Translations under genes and position numbers: made by a program | Source: Phytoseiulus persimilis | Taxonomy: Eukaryota > Arthropoda > Arachnida > Mesostigmata > Phytoseiidae | Direction of reading: 5' to 3' | DNA length: 64,000 nucleotides | NCBI GenBank assembly: GCA_037576195.1 | Contig: CM075104.1 | Coordinates: 5,710,775-5,774,774 of the forward strand | Part shown: in pieces, positions 10,378 through 21,493 of the stretch | Position numbering within the stretch: position 1 is the first letter of the stretch | Layout: every line of letters begins with the position of its first letter | Notes under the pieces: generated by a model | Told to the model about the DNA's origin: nothing | Database searches by the model: none | Seen by the model: the letters and a program-made list of their open reading frames with translations, nothing else

Positions 10378-10490
10378 TGAGGTGGGGAGTTGCACCAAAC
10401 TTCTGTGTTCCGGCAATCTAGCCTAATCTATACGCGGAGTTACAAGAATGAAGAGTCAGGTCTTGTACTCGGGGACAACTCAAGGTTAGC
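10378..10490 (-). repeat. Gypsy remnant, downstream LTR
   Basis: Shares GGGGAGTTGCACCAAAC, TAGCCTAATCTATAC and GGGACAACT with 16527-16640 at about 80% identity by eye. It adjoins the RNase H end of pol, as a 3' LTR should. Confidence 0.6.
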
Positions 10491-11751
10491 CGTGTGAGCC
10501 GAAATGCCTCCTCCGGGCTTGAAGGTGGTGACCAGCGGCTTGTGATCGGTGTTCAAGATGAACATCCGGCCGTGAATGTATTCGTGAAAACGGACCGCGA
10601 AGGGAGGAGCGAGCGCCTCATTCTCGATTTGGGCGTACTTTTTCTCTGCTCCTGTCAGCGATCTTGCCCGTGTTGCATTGCCTTGCGGGTGCCGTTAGGG
10701 AACTCGTGGACCGCAGCCCAGGCCATATCCCGAGGCATCTGCTGATATCACCATTGGGAGGTCCGGGTTGAAATGCGTTAGTAGCAGATTTGACTGAAAG
10801 ATGTTCTTTGCTCCCTTGGAGGCTTGTTCGCACTGGGCATCCCAGCTGACCGGCGTGTTCTTCTTCAGGAGCTTTTTGAGAGGTTCCCGTAGATTTCCCA
10901 TATCCGGGACGAAGCTGTTGGAGGAGGTAATCGAAACCAGGGATGCTCTCAGCTGAGTGATGTTCGAAGGGGCTTGCAGGTTTGCGATGGCTTTCCTCTT
11001 CTCAGGGTCTGGTGTTCTTCCTTCCTTGTTGATGATGAACTCCTGGTACGTGATTCCGGGCTCCATGAGCGTTCACTTGTCAAGTCGAACTTTGTTCCCG
11101 AATTCGGTGAGCCGTTGGAACAGTTTGAGCAGCCTTTTCTCGTGTTCTTCCTCGTTTTTGCTTGTAACGATGTTGTCGTCCAGGTAAGCTGTCGTACCTG
11201 GCAGGTCTTGCACGATTGTATCCATCAGTCGTTGGAAAATGATTGGTGCTGTTTTGACTCCGAACGGTAGTCTCTTCATCTTGAACAGGCACTTCGGGGT
11301 GTTGATGGTTAGCAAGCGTTGGCTTTCCGTTTCCACCGGAATTTGTAGGTACGCTTCGCTGGGGTCGATTTTCGAGAATATTCTTCCTCCATTGAGCGTG
11401 TTGAAAATATCTTCTGCAGTTGGCAGAGCATAGTTGTCTCCTTCGATGGTGGCGTTCAGCCCCGTCGAGTAATCCGCACAGAGGCGGATGGTACCGTTGC
11501 TTTTCCTGACGACCACGTTGCATTCCAGCGCGTTTTGGCGGATTGACTCGAACAGCTCCAAGTCTCCCAACATCTCGTCGAAGGTAGGGTCTCCCTGAGT
11601 TTCGAGGAAGTTCATCGCTCGCATTCTTGCCAGTTTGTGTTCCGGGGCTTTCGGCCGGGCGACGTCGGAACAGTGTCGTTGGAGGGTCGAAGAAGAAACT
11701 CAGCTCCACGATAAGCGCTTCATAGTCGAGTTCCATGATTCTCCTCGGCAT
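10490..11751 (-). pseudogene. Gypsy pol fragment (reverse transcriptase, start of RNase H)
   Basis: Minus-strand readings give a Ty3/gypsy reverse transcriptase: VVVRKSNGTIRLCADYSTGLN, then FSKIDPSEAYLQIPVE, then FGVKTAPIIFQRLMD, then AYLDD, which keeps the two catalytic aspartates of the YxDD box. After a frame change at about 11070 come the connection domain (LRASLVSITSSNSFVPDM) and the RNase H start (VISADASGYGLG). Integrase is absent. Frameshifts and the truncation make it non-functional. Confidence 0.8.
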
Positions 11752-11797
11752 TATTCTCCGGGAAAATTGGTTGTTTACCTCCGTGCTCAGTCTCGAG

Positions 11798-11970
11798 GGT
11801 TATGCCTCAGATGCCAGAAACTCAGATGCCAGAAACTCAGATGCCAGAAACTCAGATGCCAGAAACTCAGATGCCAGAAACTCAGATGCCAGAAAACTCA
11901 GATGCCAGAATAGAACACTCTCCCGATTCTGAAGAGGTCTCCGCTAACTGAGCGGCCTCGGTGGCGATGC
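11798..11970 (+). repeat. MULE left terminal inverted repeat (7 x 15 bp)
   Basis: Seven tandem units of CAGATGCCAGAAACT run from 11807 to about 11910; the spacing to the innermost unit is 16 bp instead of 15. They are followed by unique TIR sequence (AACACTCTCCCGATTCTGAA). The reverse complement is at 15950-16112. Confidence 0.9.
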
Positions 11971-12754
11971 GTCTCCGACGTCTGCATCAAGCGAGAGTCA
12001 TGCAGCAGACTACCCTCTACACCGTGCATACGCTGCACCGCACCTCCTGCGGCCGCACTCGATTCATTGATAGTTTGCTGATGATGGGAATGGATGATTC
12101 ATGATGAATAAAGAGAACACTTGATGCATGTCTCCAACCTCGATCAGCGTGGACGTTCGGGGACTCACACCGAGGGGAAATAGAATATCGATCCTTCCTG
12201 CACTCCGAGTGGTCGCAGCCCACTTGGCCGAAGACTCGCGCAGCCTCTGCTTGGCTTCTCGGCCAATAGCTCTTCGGTTCCGCAAAACTTCGTTCGGAGC
12301 TGGAAAGATAATTGAATTCGCGGTTCTCGATCGTAGAATCAAGCGGGCAAATAGGGGGGAAGTTCGTTTTCAAGCCCTCTGCCGAGCTGGCGGGCCTAGA
12401 GCGACGTTTTAGGAAAAAAGGGGTCAAGTTCAGTAGCTGGACTAGTCGTTCCGTAGGCTTAAGTTACAGATCGATCTCGCCAACTACCAGTACCATATGA
12501 GCGAGTCGCTGACAGGTACGCGACAGTGCCGCAAAGCACAACTGTGGGTGATATCAGTTTCCTTGCGGCTAACTTCCGGCACAACTGCACAACACGCGAA
12601 CCCTCGCCGGTAGAACGCGAGCCTGCGTCAAAACAGCTTTCCGGCGAAACGGACTGTTAGAGCATGTCCAGGGATGATTATAAGGCGGTTGTTATTGTTT
12701 CGAAATCGAACCCTTGACCAGCAAAGGAACAGGCGGTAGGCTCAGAAAGGCAAA

Positions 12755-14815
12755 ATGGAAGTGAAGGAAATCCCGTCCACGAAAAACAAACCTATGTTTG
12801 TCCTTGAAAATTACCTTTTCGAGACTGAGAAGTACAATGGCGACAGGTTCTACTGCCGTTGTATTCGGCTAAGGCACAGCGGATGTCCCGCGCGAGCAGT
12901 GATCCGAAAGGTAAAGTCCTGCGCGACCACCGCGCAGTTGTGAACGTGAGGGAATTCGGGAAAAAGATTTCCGGAGATTCCTCAGTAGACTCCAAAGGCA
13001 ATAGATTTTGAGATTATTTGTCCGCAGTGTTTCATGATGATCGGGCAATCACGATGGCCGGTCAAAATGAACCACGAGGTACTTGATAATTCGCGCTGGT
13101 CAGTCTTCACTAGGCTTTCAAACGGTTACTTGACGGCGATTTTTTTGCGCTCATCAACCGCAACAACCGCATTCAATCGTAGGACGGTGATAACTCGGGA
13201 GGATTGAGATCTAGAATTTGGCGCCAAGCCTTGAACAGAATCGAACTGAGAGACATGGAAGCGGCTTTGAGCATTCAGCTTGGCATAGCGAATGTGCAGA
13301 GGCTATGTTCAGCGGAAATAAGATCGGATGATATTTGAGCTGGATCGTTGGAAACGATGAGACGATAGACTCGGGTCGACATATTCGGTTCGCTCGTGAA
13401 ACTAGTGACATCTTGTGTAATGGCTTTCGTCAAACCAAGTTCGCACACGCTTCCCTCATCCCAAGGTCCCTCTCCGGAGTCCTTGCGACGCCGCCGTGAA
13501 CATTTTTAACAGAGCATCATACCAATTCCTGCAGATGCCACATCCGACGATCTCGAAAACATCCGGAACTCACAACCACGGGCCAGACGAGGCCGAAGTC
13601 ATCTATAGATCAACGTCCAACTCGATGAAGGCCGCAGTCATCGCCCAGCCCGAAAAGACCCTCAAAGAAGTCTACCTTGGCGAAAGAGCGACGGCTATCG
13701 CTGAGCTGCAAGAAGATCACGAGACGGAGCAAATTGGTGCGGTAGTACCTAGCTTTGATGCGGTTCGTTGTGTACTACAGCGCGCACGTGCGACCATCCG
13801 TCCGCCGCTCCCAGAATCCAGAGCGGAAATCGTGCTCGAAGGCGATTGGGCTCTGAATTTGGAAGGCGATCCCTTCCTCCTCTTCGATGACGGGCTCGAG
13901 GATAGAATTTTGGGATTCAGCACGCCAGAGCTCCTGACTCACATGTTCAACGCGGATACGATTTTCATGGACGGAACATTTAGAGTCGTGCCGACACTTT
14001 TTACCCAGCTGTACAGTCTCCATGGGTTTTTTGCCGGCGAGATGATACCTTATGTGTATTTCTTGCTCCCAGACAAGACCAATGGCACGTACATCCGTAT
14101 GTTCAATCTCTTGAAAAATCACGCAACGTCGAAAGGAGCAGTCTTCGCGCCAGCCCGGTTCCAACTCGACTTCGAACAAGCCACCTTACGAGCTATTGAA
14201 GAAGCGTTCCCTCACTCAGAAATCAAAGGATGCCATTTCCACTTTTGTCAAAGTCTTTGGCGGAAAGTCCAGAGTCTCGGATTGGCAAGATTCTATGATG
14301 ATCAGGCGGTGAAGCGATTCATTCGGTGCTCGGGTGCGCTAGCTATGGTACCATTGCATCTCGTGGAGGACGCTTGGATGGAGATTAATGCGGAATCACC
14401 CGGGACAGACCATGAAGCCTACGGGGCTCTCGAGGAGTACAAGATGTACTTCATCGATACCTGGTTAGAAAATGAGACTGTGTTTCCTCGGGCGCTTTGG
14501 AACCATTACGCTAATTCCGGGCCCAGAACAACCAACCATGTGGAAGGTTGGCACCAGTCGCTCAATTCCACGGTGAAGAAACGTCACGCGAACTTGTTCG
14601 AAATGATTTCACATTTGAAACTGCAGGAGCAGAGATTTCGCCATGACATGATACTACTCGAAGCAGGAGGGCGCCCTCCGAGGAAAAACCTGACTTACAA
14701 GCTTCTCAATGAAAAGTACGCAGGTCTTGTGACTCGCCTTCAAACTAACCAGCTCACCCTCCTGAGGTTCATTCGACACGTTGCGTTTAATCTCCCATCG
14801 TTCGAGACACGGTAG
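12755..14815 (+). CDS. MULE transposase with N-terminal FLYWCH zinc finger (two exons)
   Basis: Proposed join 12755-12910 and 13535-14815, 478 residues. Exon 1 encodes the first part of a FLYWCH zinc finger (FVLENYLFE, FYCRCIRL, GCPARAVIRK). The final histidine pair lies in exon 2 (SGTHNHGPDE). A GT..AG intron of 624 bp in phase 0 (GTAAAG at 12911, TCCTGCAG ending 13534) restores the finger. The MULE DDE domain follows: first Asp in IFMDGTFRV, second in QLDFEQATLRAI, then the C/H motif GCHFHFCQ, and the third acidic residue in NHVEGWHQSLN. All three candidate catalytic residues are present and exon 2 has no stop, so the enzyme may be functional. It would act on the minisatellite TIRs of this element. 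I infer the start because the finger begins within 20 residues. Confidence 0.82.
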
Positions 14816-15949
14816 CAATGTCGGCATTGTGTAGTCAGCACATCACATCACGGTTCTATGGTTCACTTCCGATCGCAGTCAATTTGTTCGAGTGCGTTCG
14901 CTCGAGTTTGTGATCCTAGAATTCGCACCACCCGTATTTCGAAGCTTTCATTCCGTATCCACGAGCAGGATATATCTATGTCCTCCTCCCCATGTTCTCC
15001 TAGTAGCTCGACCTCGCATTGAGGCGCCGCACTCAAGGTTCGCTACATATGCAAGGTTTGCATATGGGCTCGATCCGATATCTTTTTGTGAGATTTCCTA
15101 GTTCCGAGCATCAGCGAAGCAAGCGCTAGAGACGCTGGATCAAAAGAATCTTCTTGGGTATTGTCCATGATAAGATTCTCCACTCTTTGTTAGCCCACGC
15201 TGATTCGTTTTTCAGTCGATGTTTTAGTGTTCCAGAAATGATACCTATGCGTATAAGTTGTGTTACCCGGTGGGATGAAATAAGAATTTCGCGCACTTTC
15301 TTCCCCGGCTCTACGATTAAAGAAATCTGATGCTACGTTTGTAGCTCAAGTTTGTGTTTTTCCTAAACTTGTCTCATCCTACTCACTTCGTTGTTGAGCT
15401 ATGATGTCGACAGAGTCAAGAACTGAGCAATTTCTTGACGGAATTTGCGCCTTGCGGAGCCAGCGCTATCAAAGTGAGAAGCATTCGGTCGTCTCCCAAA
15501 CCCCTGATAGAGGACATAAGTTTCGAAACGTCGCGCCGCCGAGTTTCTTGCTGCCCTCAGTGCGGGAAGTTCTTCCGGTACCTCCATCATCGGGACGAAT
15601 CTCGACTGTCTTTCGAATCCTCCAGAGGAGCTTGAAGGGCAGCCTCTCCGAACTGTCTCCAACCCCTTTGACACAGACGAGGCCAGAATATTACTCACGC
15701 TAAGAAACCAAGCGATACACAGCCCCACGATGAGGGAAACTCCAAACGGGAGAGCAGGTTTTTCTAAAGCTATGGGAGAATATCAGCATTCGATCCATGC
15801 TGAATCACCAGAGAGCGGGCTGACAGCATTCAAAATTATACCAGATCTAGGCAGCCGATGCTTATTCGTCAGCCAAGCGAGATTCTTGTCCGATGTGGCC
15901 TGGAGTAAACCAAAACAATTCTACCGCCGAACTTCATACGCCGCCTCCA

Positions 15950-16112
15950 AAGGCCCGCTAAATCAGCGGGGACCTCTTCAGAATCGGGAGAGTGTTATAT
16001 TCTGGCATCTGAGTTTTCTGGCATCTGAGTTTCTGGCATCTGAGTTTCTGGCATCTGAGTTTCTGGCATCTGAGTTTCTGGCATCTGAGTTTCTGGCATC
16101 TGAGGCTACGCC
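15950..16112 (-). repeat. MULE right terminal inverted repeat (7 x 15 bp)
   Basis: Mirror image of the left end: seven AGTTTCTGGCATCTG-type units, again with a single 16-bp spacing at the innermost unit (about 16003-16020), then the shared unique TIR sequence. Confidence 0.9.
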
Positions 16113-16139
16113 GTCTCGAGAGGATGAACTGGGCTCGTG

Positions 16140-16419
16140 AATCACTGCTTCGAAGGGGTCCCGCATCTGATTCCACTCTGGGTTAGTATCGTTCGAACCA
16201 ATTTTTGAAGGTGTTGCCGTTCTCGGCGTCGAACTTGAATTCTGGGATCCTGTCGATGCTGAGTTTGTAGTCTCCTTTGCCTTCAAGTGGTTTTTCCGAT
16301 CCACCGCTCCGCAAATCGAGGTTGAGGTTGGCGATCGTTGTCTGGACAATTACTTGCAGGGTTCTTCCGTGTATTTTCCATTTTCGTGGGGTTGTCCGTT
16401 GGCTGGAGGTTTGTGGCAC
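16140..16419 (-). pseudogene. Gypsy gag N-terminal fragment
   Basis: The minus-strand frame ends in IPEFKFDAENGNTFKNWFERY, typical of the Ty3/gypsy gag segment I-P-E-F-x-Y/F-D-P-E-x-G-x-T-F-x2-W-Y/F-x-R-Y. It lies just inside the upstream LTR and ends where the MULE and internal deletion begin. Confidence 0.7.
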
Positions 16420-16526
16420 TTCACTGAAGTCTAGTCACTCCTTACGTCACGAACGTCGTAGGTCCTTTTCACTTCGTGTTGATCAGTCACTTGTGAGTTC
16501 CTCGTCGCCACTTGTTGTATCGTTGT

Positions 16527-16640
16527 GGTGGGGAGTTGCACCAAACCTCTGTGTTGCTGCAATGTAGCCTAATCTATACACGAAATTACAAATATAAGGA
16601 GTCTAGTCGTGTCCAGTACTCAGGGACAACTTGTCCGTTT
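16527..16640 (-). repeat. Gypsy remnant, upstream LTR
   Basis: Partner of 10378-10490. On the minus strand it is followed within about 20 bp by TGGCGACGAGG, which fits a primer-binding site. Confidence 0.6.
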
Positions 16641-16859
16641 ATTTTCCTTCCATCTTACTCCAGATCTTCCGAAAGAGACAGCCGGGAGAGGGCTCCTTGT
16701 GGTCTATGGGCCAGCCCCCAGAGACGGCCGGCCCAACACTTACTTCGTCTATGATCACACATTTGACATTGAGGTATGCTGATGAGTAACATGTATCCTG
16801 AATGTCTCGAGTGCTTCCGCCTTAAGCCCCCCTCAATTTATTCTTCTTATTATTTCGGG

Positions 16860-17400
16860 AAAGTGAATACCGGGTTATGATGACTGAAATAGCTTATGTG
16901 TGTATCACAGGAGCAATCTCGGATGCCTCTTGAGAATATAATATCGATGCATGTTTGGCCACGCGTTGTCGATATCTCAGGATCCGTCAATAGTTCAAGA
17001 TCAAATTGATTTCGCATGAATTCGATCATGTTTTCTTTTTTGAGGGGGTCTTTCAGGTTCCAATTGAAATCACCGCATAGAATCAGTGGAGTGTTCTAGT
17101 TTTGTACTCCTGGGGATGGTCATATTTCAGTAGGAACTCTTTAATGAGTTCGAACGATGTTCCCGGATTTATATATACTGTCGCAATGATGGTTAGTTAG
17201 TTACGTAGAAGTATTTTACAGGCACGAATGTCACGATGATCTTCATCAATGAGATCTGGTGTAATTGTGAGAGTTGCTTGCTTGGGTGCTCCTATCCTTT
17301 CGTAAAGCAACTCCACCAGTTCTGAGTTGTCTCCTGTTTTGGGTCACGAGGTTGGAATCAGATAATTATCTAGTATGATGACTTTGGAGTTATCATTCCG
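16860..17400 (-). pseudogene. Helentron C-terminal endonuclease-like relic
   Basis: Minus-strand fragments read ERIGAPKQATLTITPDLIDE, then TVYINPGTSFELIKEF, then MIEFMRNQFDLELLTDP, then CIDIIFSRG and SYFSHHNPVFTF. The pattern (Y-x-N-P-G, then T-C-I-D-x-I/V-F, then S-x-H-x-P) matches the C-terminal half of EEP endonucleases found in Helentrons and non-LTR elements. Stops interrupt the reading. Confidence 0.6.
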
Positions 17401-17404
17401 AGTT

Positions 17405-18969
17405 TCACTGTGACAGAAAATCGTGGATCGCATGTAGACTCTGTCGCTTTTGACATCCAATGCGTGTGCTGGCAAAAATTTGGACGTTGAATGACGTTAG
17501 GATCGTGGTCGCAGAATCCATTCGTTCTGATAGTTGATGATCTTGAGTTTTGAATCGATGACTACTCAAACGTTGTAGTTCCGTTCGAAGTTGTGCCATT
17601 TGAGGAGCGCTCGCTTGTTTGGAATGGTGGAATAGAAATTTTTCGGGACAATCATCGGGCGTTGTCAAGAATAAGCTTTCGACCGTTTCCATCCCCGACA
17701 TAGCGACGTAAACCAAGTGTTGTTGTAGATTTTTATGGTATTCAAATACGATTTCGTCAGAGGTGCCACCTTGGGACTTGTGGGTCGTTATTGCACAGGC
17801 CAGACAGGTCAGGAAATTTGTTCGGCGACATTCGATTATTTTTGAAACCTTGAAGGAAACGTTTTTTTGAGAACAGAGGTCCTATCTGTTGTAACTCTTG
17901 TGTTGTTACCAATGAGGGTCTATGTTTCTTTCCCGCCATTTTTCGTATCTGATCATTGTCTGTGAATTCTATCCATAGACAGTAAGGTTCGGTCGTAGAA
18001 CAATTGCGATTCGTTACCTCGTCGGTTTCTACTGTGGTCTTTTCTCTGGAATCAACGTAACGCAACAAGCCGATGGCTCCATCGACGATGCCTATATTAC
18101 ATGTTGCCATGTATGGTTGATTCAGACGTAAGGGCAAAGCATAGGGTAGATTTCCACTTTTCGTCAATTTCATTTGGTAAACTCTTGTTCGTGCACTCAC
18201 TAGTTGGTCTTGTTTCCAATGTAATTATCAATGGCAGTCGAGTACCATTCTGGTGGTCCGACTTTTTTGTTGTAGTTCTCGACGTCCTCATTTTTGTGAA
18301 AGAGACGGATGGCACTCTTCACGTGGTTGTCACACCATTCTCTTTTTCGGAATCGTGATTCGATCCAGGAAATTTCTTCTTGAGTGAGGGCGTCTCCATT
18401 GCCAATTTTCGTGAGTAGTGTTGAAAAGATCAAGTCTTGTTGTCTCACCACTGTTTGGAGAGGGTAGTATCCCAAAGACTGCCATAGAACTGATCGGTGA
18501 AGTCCTCGTTTCACCGGTTCATTAATTGGCAGCATGCAAACGGGGGGGAGTTGTCGTAAGTCTCCACAGAAGATGATATCCAACCCGCCGAAGGGATTGT
18601 CGTCTTCCATGTTTGTACTATTCAATCTTTCGTTTATCGTATGATATGTTCCTGCACCGATCATACTTATTTCGTCGATAAATAGGATCTGCACGTGTTC
18701 GAATGCGTTACGGTATGCTTGACGTTCGTCGTATCGCAACCGCAGCCTTTCCAGTGGACGCTGCCGCCACCCACCACGTACGCATTTCGTTGATCGTTAT
18801 GTGGCTGAATGAAACGGTTGTAGGTCTCCATCAATAGTATCAGTGTGAACGTTTTGCCGCATCCTGCAGCCCCAGTAAAGAATAATTGTACGGGAGGTAG
18901 TTTGGGATCCATGATTCGAGCGATACAGTGTTTGATCAGAGCTCTCTGTTCGAAGGTCGTTTGCCGCAT
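17405..18969 (-). pseudogene. Pif1-like Helitron helicase domain, frameshifted
   Basis: Walker A is in LFFTGAAGCGKTFTL (near 18860). Walker B is in ILFIDEISMIG and motif III in FCGDLRQLPPV (18530-18690). Later pieces are QPYMATCNIGIVDGAIG (near 18090), the motif-V-like THKSQGG (near 17770) and LVYVAMSG (near 17705). These are the SF1B Pif1 helicase motifs in order; in Helitrons the domain unwinds DNA during rolling-circle transposition. The domain is spread over at least four frames, so it is non-functional as read. Confidence 0.85.
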
Positions 18970-19503
18970 CAGATTGCAGTATTCTGATGAGGATAAAAAG
19001 TTTTTTTCGGCATCTGACGATAGCGGTCATGGAGCTGGGAACTCTTATCTGGCGAATGTCATCATTCTGAGGTGAATTCAGAATATTTTCCTGATAAATG
19101 TAGCCTTCATTACTAGGTTCCTGGTATGTTTTATCCTCATCGTCTTTCCATAGATCATGATACTTTTCAAGAGTTTTCTCGAGGTCGTCATAACAGTCGT
19201 ACTTCTTGCGGTGACTATGTATCCTTTCTTCATGTAAGGTGTAGATGTTCAGAAATTCGTCATCATCCAGGAGGTCGGTGACTTCATTTCTGAATGGATG
19301 TAACAGCAATACCATTGTTCGTTTGAAATTCATTTGGTCCTCTGGGGCGTAATATTTCCATCGGATGATCCGATTAAAACTTTTTTGATGATATATTTGA
19401 TTCCCCTCACTGTCTCTCATTCCTCTTTCGATGGTCATCTTTGCGGCGAAGTCTGCTAGATTGAGATCCGATAGACTCGACGATCGTGCTTCATATTTCT
19501 GTA

Positions 19504-20808
19504 TTATATTCTTGGTCCAAACATCCGTTTAGTCAGTTGAAAGTTTTTTTCGTCCATCTTGGTGCGTGATTTGTGACATGTCATACGTTTGTTCGGTACA
19601 TCGGTCGGAATAAAAACGATTTCCCGGCGACTCAAACTCATTGGTTGACGGAGTAAATACCAAGCTGCTTCTTGTGCACTCATTCCCACCGCATCCAACA
19701 TACGGATGCTCATTCGTTCCAGAAGGTCTGTATAATCTTGATCAGGATATTCTTCTTGTAATTCAGTCAGGTGTCGTCGTAGATCGGTCATACCGCGATT
19801 GCTCTTATTGATGTATTCTACTACATAGGAGGTGCAGCTGAATTCTCCGAGTATGAACTGTTAATCCATATTTGCCTTCAGTATGCTCGCTATCCATGGA
19901 TTGAATGTGTTCGTCCATATGTCCTTGATATTCCTCTTGAGTCGGACGATGGGTCTTGATACGCAGGCTCGGATGATGTTCAATTGATCTTCGTAGGTCA
20001 TCGTGTTGTCTTGGAGGAAGTCATCGATAGAGGCATACGCACGCTCTTCCAAGTTATTTTCCATTTGTTAACCTTTTCTCCGTAAGGCCTTCCGTCCAGC
20101 GTCATCGGGCGGCATGGGTAATATAGTTTTTGTACGAAAACTCGGCCAAAACGGGATGTTAAAGCGGCAAGTATCGTTTTTTTTTGTGTTCATCGGTTTG
20201 TTTGTAACACGTGAATGTGTGCTTATGCACTTGAAGGGGGGCATAATACTGGTTCTCTCGGTCATGAAGAATGTCCACGGAGCATGGATGGTCGATCAGA
20301 TCCACAGTTTCCGGCATTCCTTGCTCTGAGGGGGTTCTTCGGGATCATTCATTAACCAAAGGAGGATATGAACATGTGGGCTCCCCCTGTGTTGAAACTC
20401 CACACGTAGAAAATGGTCCAACACCGCGTATTTTGCGAATGGGCTCTTAGTTTTCGACCGGAGAAGACCTATACTAATTGTGTGTATCATTTTCCAGAAG
20501 TAAATGCAACGTGTTACGGGGTCATCATTGACGAATTTCGATCTATGAGCCGCAGAGAAGACTCGCAGTGGGTCTTCTGTGTCTTCATTCTCTTTGGTCT
20601 CCATCTTGTTCAAAATGTTAAGAAGATGAGGCCATCGTACTTCGTTTGCGCTCATCGTCAAGAAGAAAGCTGGTTTCCCCGATTGCCGTATCATGGCAAA
20701 ACGATCTTTCTTTCTGGAAATCCAATATTCAACTGAGTTAGGGATCGATTTCAAGAATGCAAGATTATTTTGCACACAGTGTTCTAAGAATCTATTGTCT
20801 TCGATCAT
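19504..20808 (-). pseudogene. Helitron Rep (HUH nuclease) domain, frameshifted
   Basis: The longest piece (20808-20296) contains FLTMSANEVRWPHLL and the HUH-bearing VEFQHRGSPHVHILLWL. Downstream pieces read NPWIASILKANMD (19861-20064) and MSAQEAAWYLLRQPMSL (19504-19791), which is conserved between Rep and helicase in animal Helitrons. Rep nicks the donor strand through Tyr residues after HUH metal binding. Frame changes separate the pieces. Confidence 0.85.
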
Positions 20809-20968
20809 TTCACGTGTGATTTTGTTTAGTTCTCTACTACATCGGTAATTGGCATGTAATGCACTTAAAACTCGTAATGCTCTTGGCGGCCATCTAGAGG
20901 ATGTTCCGGGGTTGTTCCTAGTCTGTCGCTCCGTCGGATTTCACTCGTCATGATTTGGAATGGGGTCC

Positions 20969-21018
20969 CCAGCAACCCCATAATAAATGGGAACGACCCC
21001 ATAATAAATGGGAACGAT
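20969..21018 (+). repeat. Short tandem duplication
   Basis: The unit CCCCATAATAAATGGGAACGA occurs about twice in tandem inside the decayed Helitron. Confidence 0.7.
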
Positions 21019-21493
21019 AGTTCCTCGCATGTTCATCGTAGATCACACTCAATGGAGTCGATTTTTGTCCGGGAGCTATGTTCAAGTATTTTTCTTCACT
21101 CCAAAGGAGTTATTGTTGTTCAAAGAGCAGAAGTTCACAATCATTCTCGACATCAACTTCTTCGATTTCTTCCTGGGCATTGTCATCATGATTGTTTTCG
21201 AACTTTGCCCAATCGACTTCAATATTGTAAACCTTATATAATGGAGTGCCTTGTAAATGGGTTAACCATGACTTCAAGTCACTTTTTCTGGCTTGTCCAG
21301 AATATGCGGAACTCTCATGGATTGCGTGTTTCTTCAGCGAAACATTGAGTGCATAGTCATGCGCTAAGTCTCTTGGCAGACTTATAAATCATTTCTTGTA
21401 CGTCAACTGGTACATTTATGATCTGTCCGATGATTCTATATGTTCCTGATTCTAATCGGGGGCGTCGGATTTGCATGAACAGGACCCGAGGAC

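Larger units (their letters stand above)
11790..16120 (+). mobile_element. Mutator-like element (MULE) with minisatellite inverted termini
   Basis: The element of about 4.3 kb is bounded by GTCTCGAG on both sides (11790-11797 and 16113-16120), an 8-bp perfect duplication (9 bp with one mismatch). That fits the 8-11-bp target duplication of Mutator-like elements. Its ends are long inverted repeats of about 160 bp dominated by a 15-bp tandem unit. It carries one plus-strand transposase gene, split by an intron. It inserted into the minus-strand gypsy remnant. Apart from the transposase I find only a short plus-strand frame at 15435-15635 with a lone CPQCGKFF motif, which I do not interpret. Confidence 0.85.
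10378..16640 (-). mobile_element. Ty3/gypsy retrotransposon remnant, interrupted by a MULE
   Basis: Similar LTR-like sequences lie at 10378-10490 and 16527-16640 (both contain GGGGAGTTGCACCAAAC and TAGCCTAATCTATAC). Going down the minus strand, a PBS-like TGGCGACGAGG lies just inside the right LTR, followed by a gag N-terminus (16419-16183) and pol (11790-10490). A 4.3-kb MULE separates gag from pol. Even after removing the MULE, most of gag, the nucleocapsid and the protease are missing, so this copy had an internal deletion as well. Inactive. Confidence 0.75.

Noticed and set aside
11813-11912. CRISPR-like array of short repeats
   Set aside because: The units are directly tandem, without unique spacers, and lie in the inverted terminus of a eukaryotic MULE.
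11735-11932. Repetitive DARNSDARNS peptide frames
   Set aside because: They are translations of the 15-bp repeat in the MULE terminus, and the mirror frames at the right end have the same origin.
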